The translations under genes were made by a program, and so were the position numbers. Below the pieces are notes generated by a model. That model had not been told where the DNA came from, ran no database searches, and saw only the letters and a program-made list of their open reading frames with translations. Positions 43,563 to 52,619 of a stretch of 64,000 bases of DNA are shown here, one piece after another (the stretch's first letter is position 1; each line of letters opens with the position of its first letter). The DNA comes from Pseudogemmobacter bohemicus (GTDB taxonomy: Bacteria > Pseudomonadota > Alphaproteobacteria > Rhodobacterales > Rhodobacteraceae), in assembly GCF_003290025.1 (NCBI RefSeq), contig NZ_QNHG01000004.1, positions 593,595-657,594 of the forward strand. The letters run 5' to 3'.

Positions 43563-45863
43563 TCATGCATTCTCAGCCAGAATGAGCGGAGGTATAAATG
43601 CAGTTACGGGTGGATAGTTTAAGACTGGCCCGGAAATCTCGACCAGGCAGGTCTGTGCGGCGCAGCCCTGCGAGAGGGGGGATGCCGCGATGTCGAGCGT
43701 GAGGACATTCGGATTGCCATGCTTTTCCAGCCCGTCCTCGGCCTGCCCGTCATACCAGGCGCCCGTAGAAAGCCGCGCGACTCCCGGCAGAAGGTCATCG
43801 GTTGGAACGGCCGCGGCAAGGCAACGGCCGCGCGCATTGAAGACCTCGACAATATCACCGGCAGAGATACCCCGCGCTCTGGCATCGGCGGGGTTCATAT
43901 AGACCGGCTCGCGGCCGTTGATTTTGCCGCGCGCCGAATGCACGCTCGGGTCAAGCTGGCTGTGCAGCTTGCGCGCGGGCTGATCCGACAGCAAATGCAG
44001 CGGATAGCGCTGCGCCTTTGGCGATCCAAGCCACTCCACCGGCTCGCGCCAGACCGGATATGGGGTGAAGCCGGGCAGCGCGTAACCCTCGATCCGGTCA
44101 CTGCTGATCTCGAACCTGCCGGTCGGCGTGGTCAGGGGATGCGCCCCGGGATCCTCGCGGAACCGCGAGAACATGGTCTGGCTCCGGGCGACGAATTCCA
44201 GATCGACCAGGCCTTCCTCCCAGAAGCTGTCGAAATCCGGCAAAGGCACATCGCGGGTGGCCCATTTTTCGCGGCAATCTTCCCACATATGGCGCAGCCA
44301 TTGCATCTCGTCCCGCCCCTCGGTGAAGCGCTCGCCCAGCGAGAGCCGCTCGGCCAGACCGGAAAAGATGTCATAATCGTCCCGCGCGCCCTCGAACCGT
44401 TCCGTCACCTTGCGCATGGCGACGAAATAGCCCTCCTGCGTGGCATAGCCGATATCGTTGCGCTCCATCGCGGTGGTGACGGGCAGGACCACATCGGCGA
44501 AACGGGCGGTCGCGGTCCAGTAGGGTTCATGCACCACGATGCTGGCCGGTTTCTGCCAGGCGCGGATCAGGCGGTTCAGATCCTGATGGTGGTGGAAGGG
44601 ATTGCCGCCCGCCCAATAGATCATGTGGATATCGGGATAGGTCAGATGCCGCCCGGAATGCGTGAACGGCGCGCCTGGGTTCAGCAGCATATCCGCGATG
44701 CGGGCGCAGGGGATATAGGCCTCGACCGGATTGCGGAACTGATCGAGCGAAGGCCCCGAGAGCCTGCGGTGACGCGACCCCATCGTGTTTGCAGGTCCAT
44801 AGCCCACACCAAAGCCGCCGCCTGGCAAGCCGATCTGGCCCAGCATCGCCGCCAGCGTCACCAGCATCCAGAACGGCTGCTCGCCGTGATGGGCGCGTTG
44901 CAGGGACCATTGGATATTGAGCATGGTGCGGGTGCCGGCCATCTCGCGCGCCAAAGCCGTGATGCGCTCCGCCGGGACACCGCAGATTGCGGCGGCCCAG
45001 TCCGGCGTCTTGGCCACCCCGTCGCTTTCGCCGGTCAGATAGGCCGCGAAACGATCATATCCCACGGTGTAGCGGTCAAGGAAGGCGCGGTTATGCAGCC
45101 CGTCGGCCTGAAGCTGCCAGGCCAGCCCCAGCATCAGCGCGGTGTCGGTATGGGGCGGGATCGCCAGCCATTCGACCTCGGTCCCGGTATCGAGATTGTC
45201 GCGGCAGGGGCCGACATTGACAAAGCGCGTGCCGGCGCGGCCCATTTCCTGCAGTCCGACATGCACGCGGTGCTTGCCCGCCAGCCCCGGCGAGGATTGT
45301 GAATTCTTGCGCGGCACACCGCCGAAGGTGACGAAAAGCCGGGTCTCTTCGGCCATCACATCCCAGGAGGTGTGATCGGCCATCAGATCCGCCATCGTCC
45401 CTGCGATCAGCGGCATGATCACATGCGCCGCGCCCAGCGAGTAGCTTTCAGTATGGCGCACATAACCGCCCGCCGCGTTCAGAAAGCGGTGGATCTGACT
45501 TTGCGCATGGTTGAACCGCCCCGCCGAGGCCCAGCCGTAAGAGCCGCCGAAAATCGCCTCATTGCCATGGGTCTTGCGCACCCGGTCCACCTCGGCGGCG
45601 ACCAGATCCAGCGCCCGCTCCCAGCTGACCTCGACAAAGGGTTCGCGCCCGCGCAGATGCGGCGCGGCGCCCGGCCCGTGCTCCAGCCAGCTTTTGCGCA
45701 CCGAGGGCTGACGCACCCGGCATTTCAGCAACCCGGGGTCCAGCTGGTGCAACCCGATTTCCGACGGATCGGGATCGCCCTTCAGCGGGTGGATCGTGGG
45801 GTTCCCTGCGCTGTCCGGGCTGATTTCATAGATGCCCCAATGCGATGCGGTGTAACGTGCCAT
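43563..45863 (-). CDS. molybdopterin S/N-oxide reductase (DMSO reductase family, BisC/TorZ-like)
   Basis: A 766-residue bis-MGD enzyme without a signal peptide and without the N-terminal Cys motif for an iron-sulfur cluster, as in biotin sulfoxide reductase. Ordered matches include SWERALDLVAAEVDRVRKTH, GGSYGWASAGRFNHAQSQIH, the Mo-ligand serine region HTESYSLGAAH, HMIYWAGGNPFHHHQDLNRL and FADVVLPVTTAMERNDIGYA. It would reduce a sulfoxide or N-oxide in the cytoplasm. It is divergent from nothing nearby and is followed on the same strand, in order of transcription, by no gene; upstream lie the PCC protein and IclR regulator, with which it may form an operon. Confidence 0.9.
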   Translation of the reverse strand: MARYTASHWGIYEISPDSAGNPTIHPLKGDPDPSEIGLHQLDPGLLKCRVRQPSVRKSWLEHGPGAAPHLRGREPFVEVSWERALDLVAAEVDRVRKTHGNEAIFGGSYGWASAGRFNHAQSQIHRFLNAAGGYVRHTESYSLGAAHVIMPLIAGTMADLMADHTSWDVMAEETRLFVTFGGVPRKNSQSSPGLAGKHRVHVGLQEMGRAGTRFVNVGPCRDNLDTGTEVEWLAIPPHTDTALMLGLAWQLQADGLHNRAFLDRYTVGYDRFAAYLTGESDGVAKTPDWAAAICGVPAERITALAREMAGTRTMLNIQWSLQRAHHGEQPFWMLVTLAAMLGQIGLPGGGFGVGYGPANTMGSRHRRLSGPSLDQFRNPVEAYIPCARIADMLLNPGAPFTHSGRHLTYPDIHMIYWAGGNPFHHHQDLNRLIRAWQKPASIVVHEPYWTATARFADVVLPVTTAMERNDIGYATQEGYFVAMRKVTERFEGARDDYDIFSGLAERLSLGERFTEGRDEMQWLRHMWEDCREKWATRDVPLPDFDSFWEEGLVDLEFVARSQTMFSRFREDPGAHPLTTPTGRFEISSDRIEGYALPGFTPYPVWREPVEWLGSPKAQRYPLHLLSDQPARKLHSQLDPSVHSARGKINGREPVYMNPADARARGISAGDIVEVFNARGRCLAAAVPTDDLLPGVARLSTGAWYDGQAEDGLEKHGNPNVLTLDIAASPLSQGCAAQTCLVEISGPVLNYPPVTAFIPPLILAENA

Positions 45864-45914
45864 GCGTGCCTCGGTGCCGGTCAGGCGATGTTGGTGTGAC
45901 GACAGGCCCGGGGA

Positions 45915-46805
45915 TCAGTGATCCGTCAGGTCTTCGATGAAAAGCTCCGCGCAGATCAGCACGGGGTTTAGGTTGCGCGCCGGGCGACCACTCAGCAAGC
46001 GCCCCTGTGCGTCGATCAGGATCATGGTCACATCGGCGCGTGGGGTGCCATCGGCGGTCGTGATCTGACCTTCGGTGATCAGAAGTTCTGTGGGGATTTC
46101 CTCGACCACCGTGCCATCCTCGAAGACAACCCCCACCGTGCTGCCGATACCGCTGAGGATGCGGCCTTGCCGGATGCCATGGCGCAGGGCGATCCGTTCA
46201 ATCGCGGTGATGAAATCCTCATTCGGGCGGATATGCGCGGTGATGAAACGGCCCTGCGCCTGGGAGGTGGCGAAGGGACGAAACAGCGTGAACCGGGTCT
46301 CCGGGTCAAATTCGGCCCGCATTACCGCCGCGCCGGTGCCGGTCAGTTCGGCCTCCAGCGGTTCGGCCAGGGTCGTGTCGAGCGGCAGGATATGGCCGCC
46401 GCACAACACCCCCGCCGCATCCCGCCACAGCGCATGGCAATGCAGGAACGGCCCATTATCGCGGAAGCCAAAGGTCGCAGTGGCGAATTCCAGCGTGAAG
46501 CCTTCGGCGGGCGCATAGGTGTCGCTGTAATAGGCGACATGCTCGGGCGTGCGGGCATAGGTCGGCATCACATAGCGCACCGGATCCAGCCGCGCGCCGG
46601 TCAGGGTGATTGCCCCCGCCGTGATGTCCAGTTCTGCCGCCGCCGTCCCGACCGCCGCCGCCAGGCTCTGACCCGGCACCAGACGGACTTTGGCCCGGAT
46701 CAGCGGCCCGGCAAAACTTTCGATCCGCTCACCGCCAGACGGCCCCGCATGGGTCAGCCGCCGCGCCAGCGCCTCGGGCAAGAGCCCCTCATCGCTCAGT
46801 TGCAT
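45915..46805 (-). CDS. PCC (DUF296) domain protein
   Basis: A ~296-residue cytoplasmic protein with two tandem copies of the plant-and-prokaryote-conserved (PCC/DUF296) fold. The second shows the diagnostic pattern PNEDFITAIERIALRHGIRQ followed by SGIGSTVGVVFEDG; the first shows LVPGQSLAAAVGTAAAELDI and ITLTGARLDP. HCHALWRDAAGVLCGGHILP supplies the histidines thought to bind metal in the family. Biochemical role unknown. Of two near ATGs, 46805 is better spaced from GGGGAGG. It lies between the IclR regulator and the molybdopterin reductase on the same strand. Confidence 0.82.
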   Translation of the reverse strand: MQLSDEGLLPEALARRLTHAGPSGGERIESFAGPLIRAKVRLVPGQSLAAAVGTAAAELDITAGAITLTGARLDPVRYVMPTYARTPEHVAYYSDTYAPAEGFTLEFATATFGFRDNGPFLHCHALWRDAAGVLCGGHILPLDTTLAEPLEAELTGTGAAVMRAEFDPETRFTLFRPFATSQAQGRFITAHIRPNEDFITAIERIALRHGIRQGRILSGIGSTVGVVFEDGTVVEEIPTELLITEGQITTADGTPRADVTMILIDAQGRLLSGRPARNLNPVLICAELFIEDLTDH

Positions 46806-46859
46806 CCTCATCCTCCCCCCTGGCCAGTCCCCCTCCTCCGGGCGAATGGCCGTTCCCGC

Positions 46860-47660
46860 TCAGCCCCGCAGTGCAGAGGCCCCCATCGTGGCAAAGGCCG
46901 CTTCAAGCTTCCGCGCCTCGGCCTGTAAAAGTTTGACAATCTGCGGCTGGCGCGCCTCACCCAGCCGGTTTTCCATCGCCCCGATCGACAAAGCGCCCAG
47001 CACCTCGCCCTGCATCCCGCGCACCGCCACGCTGATCGCCCAGGCGGCGGAATGGAAAATCCCGCGATTGATCGCCCAGCCCCGGCGGCGCGTCTCGGCG
47101 ATCAGCTCTCGCAGCAGGGGTTCCGTCAGCATCGGATAATGGTCGCGGTAAAGCTCAAGATTGCCGGCGATGATCGCATCTGTCTCGGCTGGCGGCAGGG
47201 CGGCCAGAATGGCGATGCCATGCGCGGCCACCCCCAGCGGATGCTGCTGACCCACGTTCAGCACATGCGAGCGGAAGGGATGCACCCCCTCGACACGCCG
47301 CAGGCAGATCGAATTCATCCCCTGGCGCAGCGAGAAGAAGGCGGTATCCTCGCTGCCCTCGGCCAGGCGGCGCACCGCTGCATCGGCCATCGGATAGCGC
47401 CCGAACCGCTCCGCCGCGATCACCCCGAAGACATAGGCCGAAACTCCCAGGAAGTAGCGCCGCGAGCTTTCCTCCTGCTCGACCAGCCCCGCACGGATCA
47501 GGGCGACCAGCAGCCTGCGGGTCGTCGCCTGGTTGAGGCCGCTTTGCGCGACGATCTGCGCCAGACTGGCGCCCGCGCCCTGCGCTTCGGCCACAAGGCC
47601 CAGCACTTTTGTGGCGCGATCAATCGCCTGACTTCCGGTGGATTCGGCAGGATTCTTCAT
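46860..47660 (-). CDS. IclR-family transcriptional regulator
   Basis: A 266-residue regulator. The winged helix-turn-helix is at residues ~12-70 (LAQIVAQSGLNQATTRRLLV), and the GAF-like effector domain follows, with LRQGMNSICLRRVEGVHPF, VGQQHPLGVAAHGIAILAAL and RRGWAINRGIFHSAAWAISV. IclR proteins sense aromatic or short organic acids. It is transcribed away from the TRAP operon across a 224-bp AT-rich gap with repeated palindromic sites, so it most likely controls both that operon and its own. Confidence 0.9.
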   Translation of the reverse strand: MKNPAESTGSQAIDRATKVLGLVAEAQGAGASLAQIVAQSGLNQATTRRLLVALIRAGLVEQEESSRRYFLGVSAYVFGVIAAERFGRYPMADAAVRRLAEGSEDTAFFSLRQGMNSICLRRVEGVHPFRSHVLNVGQQHPLGVAAHGIAILAALPPAETDAIIAGNLELYRDHYPMLTEPLLRELIAETRRRGWAINRGIFHSAAWAISVAVRGMQGEVLGALSIGAMENRLGEARQPQIVKLLQAEARKLEAAFATMGASALRG

Positions 47661-47686
47661 ATCTTCCCCGAGGGATACAAACTATA

Positions 47687-47792
47687 TACTCCACATTATG
47701 AAGTATAATAAAATATAACATCATGTTTTTCAATATTTATTTTTATAACTGTATCGTTGATGGAATCCATTACTCCATGTTATGAATTTATA
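47687..47792. promoter_or_regulatory. IclR-type operator repeats between the regulator and the TRAP operon
   Basis: Two direct repeats, TACTCCACATTATGAAGTAT(A) at 47687 and TACTCCATGTTATGAATTTA(TA) at 47771, lie in a markedly AT-rich gap. The first is nearly palindromic (TATACT...AGTATA). Their 84-bp spacing is eight helical turns. The position between divergent regulator and target genes is where an IclR operator would be expected. Confidence 0.55.
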
Positions 47793-47884
47793 CCGTCCAT
47801 CGCCAGCCAGGTGCGGAGGGGCACCTGGCACGCAGCAAAAACGGACGGACCGCGACATCTCGCATTTTCCGCTGGGAGGAAACC

Positions 47885-48901
47885 ATGCCTAAATCTAGCC
47901 GTCGCCAGTTTCTGGCGACCACCGGCGGCGTCATGCTTGCCGCTCCGTTCATCATGTCGGGCCGCGCCAATGCGGCGGAGTTCAACTATAAATTCGCCCA
48001 TAACTTCCCGCTGGGCCACCCGCTTGCCAATCGGGTCCAGGAAGGCTGCGACCGCATCGCCGAACAATCCGACGGCCGCGTTCAGATCGCCGTTTTCCCC
48101 AGCAACCAGCTTGGATCGGACACCGATACGCTGAACCAGCTGCGTTCGGGCGCGGTCGAGTTCTTTACCCTCTCGGGCATCATCCTGTCGGCCCTTGTGC
48201 CGGTCGCGGCGATCAACGGTGTCGGCTTTGCCTTCGCCGATCACGACAAGGTCTGGGAGGCGATGGATGGCGAGGTTGGCGCCGCAGTCCGCAAGGCGAT
48301 TGCGGATGCCCGCCTCTATGCGCTGCCGCGCATGTTCGACAATGGCTTCCGTCAGATCACCACCTCGACCAAAGCGATCGAGACGCCGGATGATCTGAAG
48401 GGCCTGAAAATCCGCGTGCCGGTCAGCCCGCTCTGGACTTCGATGTTCCAGGCGCTTGGCACCGCACCCGCGAGCATCAACTGGAACGAGACCTATACCG
48501 CATTGCAGACCGGCGTGGTCGATGCCCAGGAAAACCCGCTTTCGACCATTGATGTCGGCAAGCTTTATGAAGTGCAGAGCCATTGCTCGCTGACCAACCA
48601 TATGTGGGACGGCTTCTGGCTCCTGTCGAATGCGCGGTCCTGGGGCGCGCTGCCCGAGGATCTGCAACAGATCATCGAGACCAATTTCAGCCAGTCCGCC
48701 ATGGATGAGCGCGCCGACCTTTCCGTGCTGAACGCCAATCTGCGCACCAGCCTTGAAGAATATGGCCTTGCCTTCAACCAGCCCGACCCGGCGCCGATCC
48801 GCGAGGTTCTGCGCAATGCCGGCTTCTACAACGAATGGCATGGCAAATTCGGCGATGAAGCCTGGGGCGCACTGGAAAATGTCGTCGGCCAGCTGACCTG
48901 A
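47885..48901 (+). CDS. TRAP transporter solute-binding protein, DctP family
   Basis: A 338-residue periplasmic receptor with a twin-arginine type leader (SRRQFLATTGGVMLAAPFIM) cleaved after ARANA-A. The mature protein has the DctP pattern: YKFAHNFPLGHPLANRVQEG at the N-terminus, the carboxylate-binding arginine in LKGLKIRVPVSPLWTSMF near residue 175, and GTAPASINWNETYTALQTGV. TRAP receptors typically bind C4-dicarboxylates, sugar acids, ectoine or taurine-like acids. It is the first gene of the plus operon and is followed by a GC hairpin and the fused membrane component. Confidence 0.93.
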   Translation: MPKSSRRQFLATTGGVMLAAPFIMSGRANAAEFNYKFAHNFPLGHPLANRVQEGCDRIAEQSDGRVQIAVFPSNQLGSDTDTLNQLRSGAVEFFTLSGIILSALVPVAAINGVGFAFADHDKVWEAMDGEVGAAVRKAIADARLYALPRMFDNGFRQITTSTKAIETPDDLKGLKIRVPVSPLWTSMFQALGTAPASINWNETYTALQTGVVDAQENPLSTIDVGKLYEVQSHCSLTNHMWDGFWLLSNARSWGALPEDLQQIIETNFSQSAMDERADLSVLNANLRTSLEEYGLAFNQPDPAPIREVLRNAGFYNEWHGKFGDEAWGALENVVGQLT

Positions 48902-48953
48902 TCAGCCGCCGGATATCACAGGCCTGATGCCGGCCCAAGGGCTGGATGAGACC

Positions 48954-48979
48954 GGGCCGGGGCATGGCGCCCCGGGCCC
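48954..48979 (+). promoter_or_regulatory. stem-loop after the TRAP binding-protein gene
   Basis: GGGCCGGGGC and GCCCCGGGCCC pair with one bulged base around a short loop in the 115-bp gap between the receptor gene and the membrane-subunit gene. There is no U-tract. This is the third binding-protein gene of the window followed by such a hairpin. Confidence 0.5.
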
Positions 48980-49016
48980 ACCTGTCCCCTTTTGACCGGG
49001 ACACGGGGAGGAAAGA

Positions 49017-50882
49017 ATGACTGCAACAGATCAGAATACCGCCGAAGTGATCGCCAGCATGAGCGAGGACATCCGGGGCGGATCACCGCTGATGCGACCC
49101 ATCGAGATCGTCGCATCGCTGCTGCTTGTTACCGTTGTCGGGCTTTTGTTCGGCGGCGTGGTCTCGCGCTATGTCTTTGCCTATCCGGTGATCTGGATCG
49201 AAGAGGCGGCCTCGATCAGTTTTCTGTGGCTGGCGATGCTGGGATCGGCCATCGCGCTTGACCGCAATGAACATCTGCGCCTGACCATCATGCTGAAAAA
49301 GCTGACGCCCTTATGGCGTGACCGGCTTGAGGCGACATCGCTGGTCGCGGTGGCCGCCTTCCTGATCGCCCTGCTGCCCTCGGCCATCGAATACGCGATG
49401 GAGGAATGGTATATCACCTCGGCCGCGCTGCATATTCCGAACACCTGGCGCGTTTCGGCGATCCCCTTCGGTTTTCTGCTGATGACGCTGCTGGTGCTGC
49501 AATATCTGCTGCGCAATCACCGGCTGGCCGATATCGGCTTTGGCATCGCCATTGTGGGCGGCATCGGGGCCGCGATGTGGCTGGCAAGCCCGCTCCTGAT
49601 CTCGATGGGCGCGGGATCCTTGCTGATCTTCCTCTTGCTGCTGGTGCCGGCCTGCCTGCTCGGCGGGGTTCCGATTGCCTTTTGCTTCGGCCTTGGCACG
49701 CTGACCTATCTGCTCTTTGGCAGCCATGTGCCGGTCTATGTGATGATGGGCCGCATGGATGAGGGCATGTCCTCGATCATCCTCCTGTCGGTGCCGATCT
49801 TCGTGCTGCTCGGCTGTGTGCTGGATGCGACCGGCATGGGCAAGGCCATTGTCGATTTCCTCGGCTCGCTGATCGGCCATGTGAAGGCAGGCATGTCCTA
49901 TGTGCTGCTGGGATCGCTGTTCATCGTTTCGGGGATTTCCGGCTCAAAGGTCTCGGATATGGCGACCGTCGCCCCGGCGCTGTTCCCCGAGATGAAACGG
50001 CGCGGCAACAAGCCGCCCGAGATGATCGCTCTGCTGGCCACCGGGGCCGCGATGGCCGATACCGTGCCGCCCTCGATCGTGCTGATCGTGCTGGGCTCGG
50101 TCGCGGGTGTTTCCATCGCGGGGCTCTTCACCAGCGGTATCGTGGTCGCGGCCGTGCTGCTGGCCGTGCTGATTGGCCTCGCGCGCTGGAAGGCCCGCAA
50201 CGAGGTGGCCGGCAGTTTCCGCCGCGCGCCTTTTGCGATGATGATGAAGCTTCTGGTGATCGCCGCTCCGGCGCTGGTGCTCCCGTTCCTGATCCGCTCA
50301 TCCGTGGCCAGTGGCATCGCCACCGCGACCGAGGTTTCGACCATCGCCGTCCTCTATGCCATGGCCATCGGTATGGTGCTTTACGGCGGCATCAGCTGGA
50401 AGAAGTTCTGCGACATGCTACTGGAAACGGCGGCGCTGACCGGGGCGATCCTGATGATCCTCGGCACCGCGCTGGCGATGGCCTGGGTGATTACGCAAGC
50501 CGGTGTCGCGCAGTCGCTGGCGCAGATGATGCAGTCGCTGCCCGGTGGCTGGATCGGCTTCATGCTGGTCACCATCGTGATCTTCCTGATCCTCGGCTGT
50601 GTGCTTGAAGGTCTGCCCGCCATCGTGCTGATGGCCCCGCTGATGTTCCCCATCGCCCGTTCCCTGGGCATCCATGAAATCCATTATGCGATGGTGGTCG
50701 TGGTCGCGATGAATATCGGCCTGATGGCCCCCCCTATCGGGGTCGGCTTCTACCTCGCCTGCAAGATCGGTGACGTGCCGCCGGATGAGGCCTTCCGCGC
50801 GATCTGGCCCTATATCTTCGCGCTGATCGGTGGGCTTCTGGTGATCGCGGCGGTTCCGGCCATCTCCATCGGGTTCCTGTGA
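49017..50882 (+). CDS. TRAP transporter fused small and large membrane subunits (DctQM)
   Basis: A 621-residue inner-membrane protein. Residues ~20-175 form the four-helix DctQ subunit (PIEIVASLLLVTVVGLLFGG, then YPVIWIEEAASISFLWLAML, the conserved EEA region). A connecting helix leads to the ~430-residue DctM ion-translocating domain, with SSIILLSVPIFVLLGCVL, LFIVSGISGSKVSDMATV and GLPAIVLMAPLMFPIARSLG. DctQ and DctM are usually separate genes; the fusion is common in several lineages. With the DctP receptor it forms a complete sodium-driven importer. Confidence 0.93.
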   Translation: MTATDQNTAEVIASMSEDIRGGSPLMRPIEIVASLLLVTVVGLLFGGVVSRYVFAYPVIWIEEAASISFLWLAMLGSAIALDRNEHLRLTIMLKKLTPLWRDRLEATSLVAVAAFLIALLPSAIEYAMEEWYITSAALHIPNTWRVSAIPFGFLLMTLLVLQYLLRNHRLADIGFGIAIVGGIGAAMWLASPLLISMGAGSLLIFLLLLVPACLLGGVPIAFCFGLGTLTYLLFGSHVPVYVMMGRMDEGMSSIILLSVPIFVLLGCVLDATGMGKAIVDFLGSLIGHVKAGMSYVLLGSLFIVSGISGSKVSDMATVAPALFPEMKRRGNKPPEMIALLATGAAMADTVPPSIVLIVLGSVAGVSIAGLFTSGIVVAAVLLAVLIGLARWKARNEVAGSFRRAPFAMMMKLLVIAAPALVLPFLIRSSVASGIATATEVSTIAVLYAMAIGMVLYGGISWKKFCDMLLETAALTGAILMILGTALAMAWVITQAGVAQSLAQMMQSLPGGWIGFMLVTIVIFLILGCVLEGLPAIVLMAPLMFPIARSLGIHEIHYAMVVVVAMNIGLMAPPIGVGFYLACKIGDVPPDEAFRAIWPYIFALIGGLLVIAAVPAISIGFL

Positions 50883-51706
50883 TGAGCACGGGTTTCCCCC
50901 AGGCAGGCGCACGCTTTACCGGTAAACACGTCCTCGTCTTCGGGGCCGGTGCCTCGGGCGAGGGCTGGAGCAACGGCAAGGCCGCCGCCTTCGCCTATGG
51001 CCGCGAAGGCGCGCGGGTCGTCTGCATCGACCTGTCGCCCGAGGCTGCCGGGACCACAGCCGAAGCCATCCGCGAGGCCGGAGGCGAGGCGCTGGCCCTG
51101 ACCGCCGATGTGACCGACAGCGCCTCGGTCAAAGCTGCGGTGGAACAGGCAGTGGCGGCTTACGGCCCGCCTGCAGTCTTGCACAATAATGTCGGCGTCA
51201 CCCATATGGGTGGCCCGGTCGAGCTGAGCGAAAAGGATTTCGAGGCTTCGGTCGCGCTGAACCTTGGCTCGGTCTATCGCACCTGTAAAGCGGTGATCCC
51301 GCATTTCGTGACCGCAGGGCGCGGGGTCATCATCAACATCTCGTCGCTGGCCGCGATCCGGTGGTCGGGCTACCCCTATTTCGCCTATTACGCCACCAAA
51401 GCGGCGGTCAATCAGGCCACCGTGGCGCTGGCGATGCAATATGCGCGCCAGGGCATCCGCGCCAATTGCGTGCTGCCCGGTGCCATCGACACACCGCTGA
51501 TCTACCGCCAGATCGCCGGGCAATATGCCTCGGTCGAAGAGATGCAGGCCGCCCGCGCCCGCATGGTGCCGCTTGGCCGCATGGGCACCGCCTGGGACAT
51601 TGCCGAGGCGGCGCTCTTCCTGGCTTCGGATCAGGCGCAATTCATCACCGGGGTCTCTCTGCCCGTCGATGGCGGCCAGAGCTGCGCCATGCAGCCCCTG
51701 CCCTGA
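50882..51706 (+). CDS. short-chain dehydrogenase/reductase
   Basis: A 274-residue SDR. The cofactor loop is the slightly altered VFGAGASGEGWSNGKAAA, extended compared with the usual GxxxGxG. An acidic residue after the second strand (VCIDLSPE) suggests NAD. The NNVG motif, a conserved Ser in NISSLAA and the catalytic pair in YYATKAAVNQATVALAM complete the family signature; the C-terminus is GVSLPVDGGQSCAMQP. Its ATG overlaps the stop of the TRAP subunit gene, so it is coupled to uptake and likely oxidises or reduces the imported substrate. Confidence 0.88.
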   Translation: MSTGFPQAGARFTGKHVLVFGAGASGEGWSNGKAAAFAYGREGARVVCIDLSPEAAGTTAEAIREAGGEALALTADVTDSASVKAAVEQAVAAYGPPAVLHNNVGVTHMGGPVELSEKDFEASVALNLGSVYRTCKAVIPHFVTAGRGVIINISSLAAIRWSGYPYFAYYATKAAVNQATVALAMQYARQGIRANCVLPGAIDTPLIYRQIAGQYASVEEMQAARARMVPLGRMGTAWDIAEAALFLASDQAQFITGVSLPVDGGQSCAMQPLP

Positions 51707-51773
51707 CCGCAGCCCCCCCTTTCCATTCCGCCCCTCACCGTATGACGGGCACAGACGATCTGAAGAGGAACCG

Positions 51774-52619
51774 ATGTCACAGACCAACAGACTGCATAAT
51801 TCCGATCTGGCCGAGCGCGCCTACCGCGTGCGCCGCAATGCGCTGATCATGGCCGAGGTGCAGGGCCAGGGCTATATCGCACAGGCGCTTGGCGTCTCGG
51901 ATGTGCTGGCCGTCACCTATCTGCACGCCATGACCCACCGCCCCGAACAGCCCGAATGGGAAGATCGCGACCGCTTTCTCCTGTCGGTCGGCCATTATGG
52001 CATCGCCCATTACGCCATCCTGACCGAAGCAGGCTACCTGCCCGAAGAAGAGCTGGTGACTTACGGCATGGATGACAGCCGTCTGCCGATGTCGGGCATG
52101 TATCACTACACCCCCGGCGCAGAAATGTCGGGCGGATCGATCGGGCTTGGTCTGCCGATGGCCGTCGGCATGGGTCTGGGCCTCAAGCGCAAAGAAAACC
52201 CGGCTTTCGTCTATGCCTTCATGGGGGATGGCGAGCTGGCCGAGGGCCCGACCTGGGAGGCGGCGATTTCCGCCGCGCATTACAAGCTCGACAACATCAT
52301 CGCGATTGTCGATTTCAACCGCATCCAGGCCGATGGCCCCTCGATGTCGGTGATGTCCACCGAGCCGCTGATCGAGAAATTCCAGGCCTTCGGCTTCCAT
52401 GTCCAGCGGGTGAACGGCAATGACCTGCCCGCGCTGGTCGAGGCGTTCGATACCGCGCGCAACCATACCGGCGCGCAGCCGCGCATCATCATCTGCGACA
52501 CCAAACTGGGCAGCGGGGTCGATTTCCTCGAGAACCGCGAGAAAAGCCACTTCGTCCGGATGGATGGCGATGACTGGAAACGTGCCCATGCGGCGCTGGA
52601 TGCCTGGAGGGCAGCATGA
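51774..52619 (+). CDS. transketolase, N-terminal (TPP-binding) subunit
   Basis: A 281-residue subunit equal to the N-terminal third to half of transketolase. It carries the substrate and TPP contacts HYGIAHYAILTEAG, SGGSIGLGLPMAVGMGLGLK and the TPP motif GDGELAEGPTWEAAISAAHY ending in the metal-binding Asn of VDFNRIQADG. Split transketolases catalyse two-carbon ketol transfers and are common in dedicated sugar pathways (for example apulose or sulfosugar degradation). The stop overlaps the start of the C-terminal subunit gene. Substrate not determinable from sequence. Confidence 0.9.
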   Translation: MSQTNRLHNSDLAERAYRVRRNALIMAEVQGQGYIAQALGVSDVLAVTYLHAMTHRPEQPEWEDRDRFLLSVGHYGIAHYAILTEAGYLPEEELVTYGMDDSRLPMSGMYHYTPGAEMSGGSIGLGLPMAVGMGLGLKRKENPAFVYAFMGDGELAEGPTWEAAISAAHYKLDNIIAIVDFNRIQADGPSMSVMSTEPLIEKFQAFGFHVQRVNGNDLPALVEAFDTARNHTGAQPRIIICDTKLGSGVDFLENREKSHFVRMDGDDWKRAHAALDAWRAA

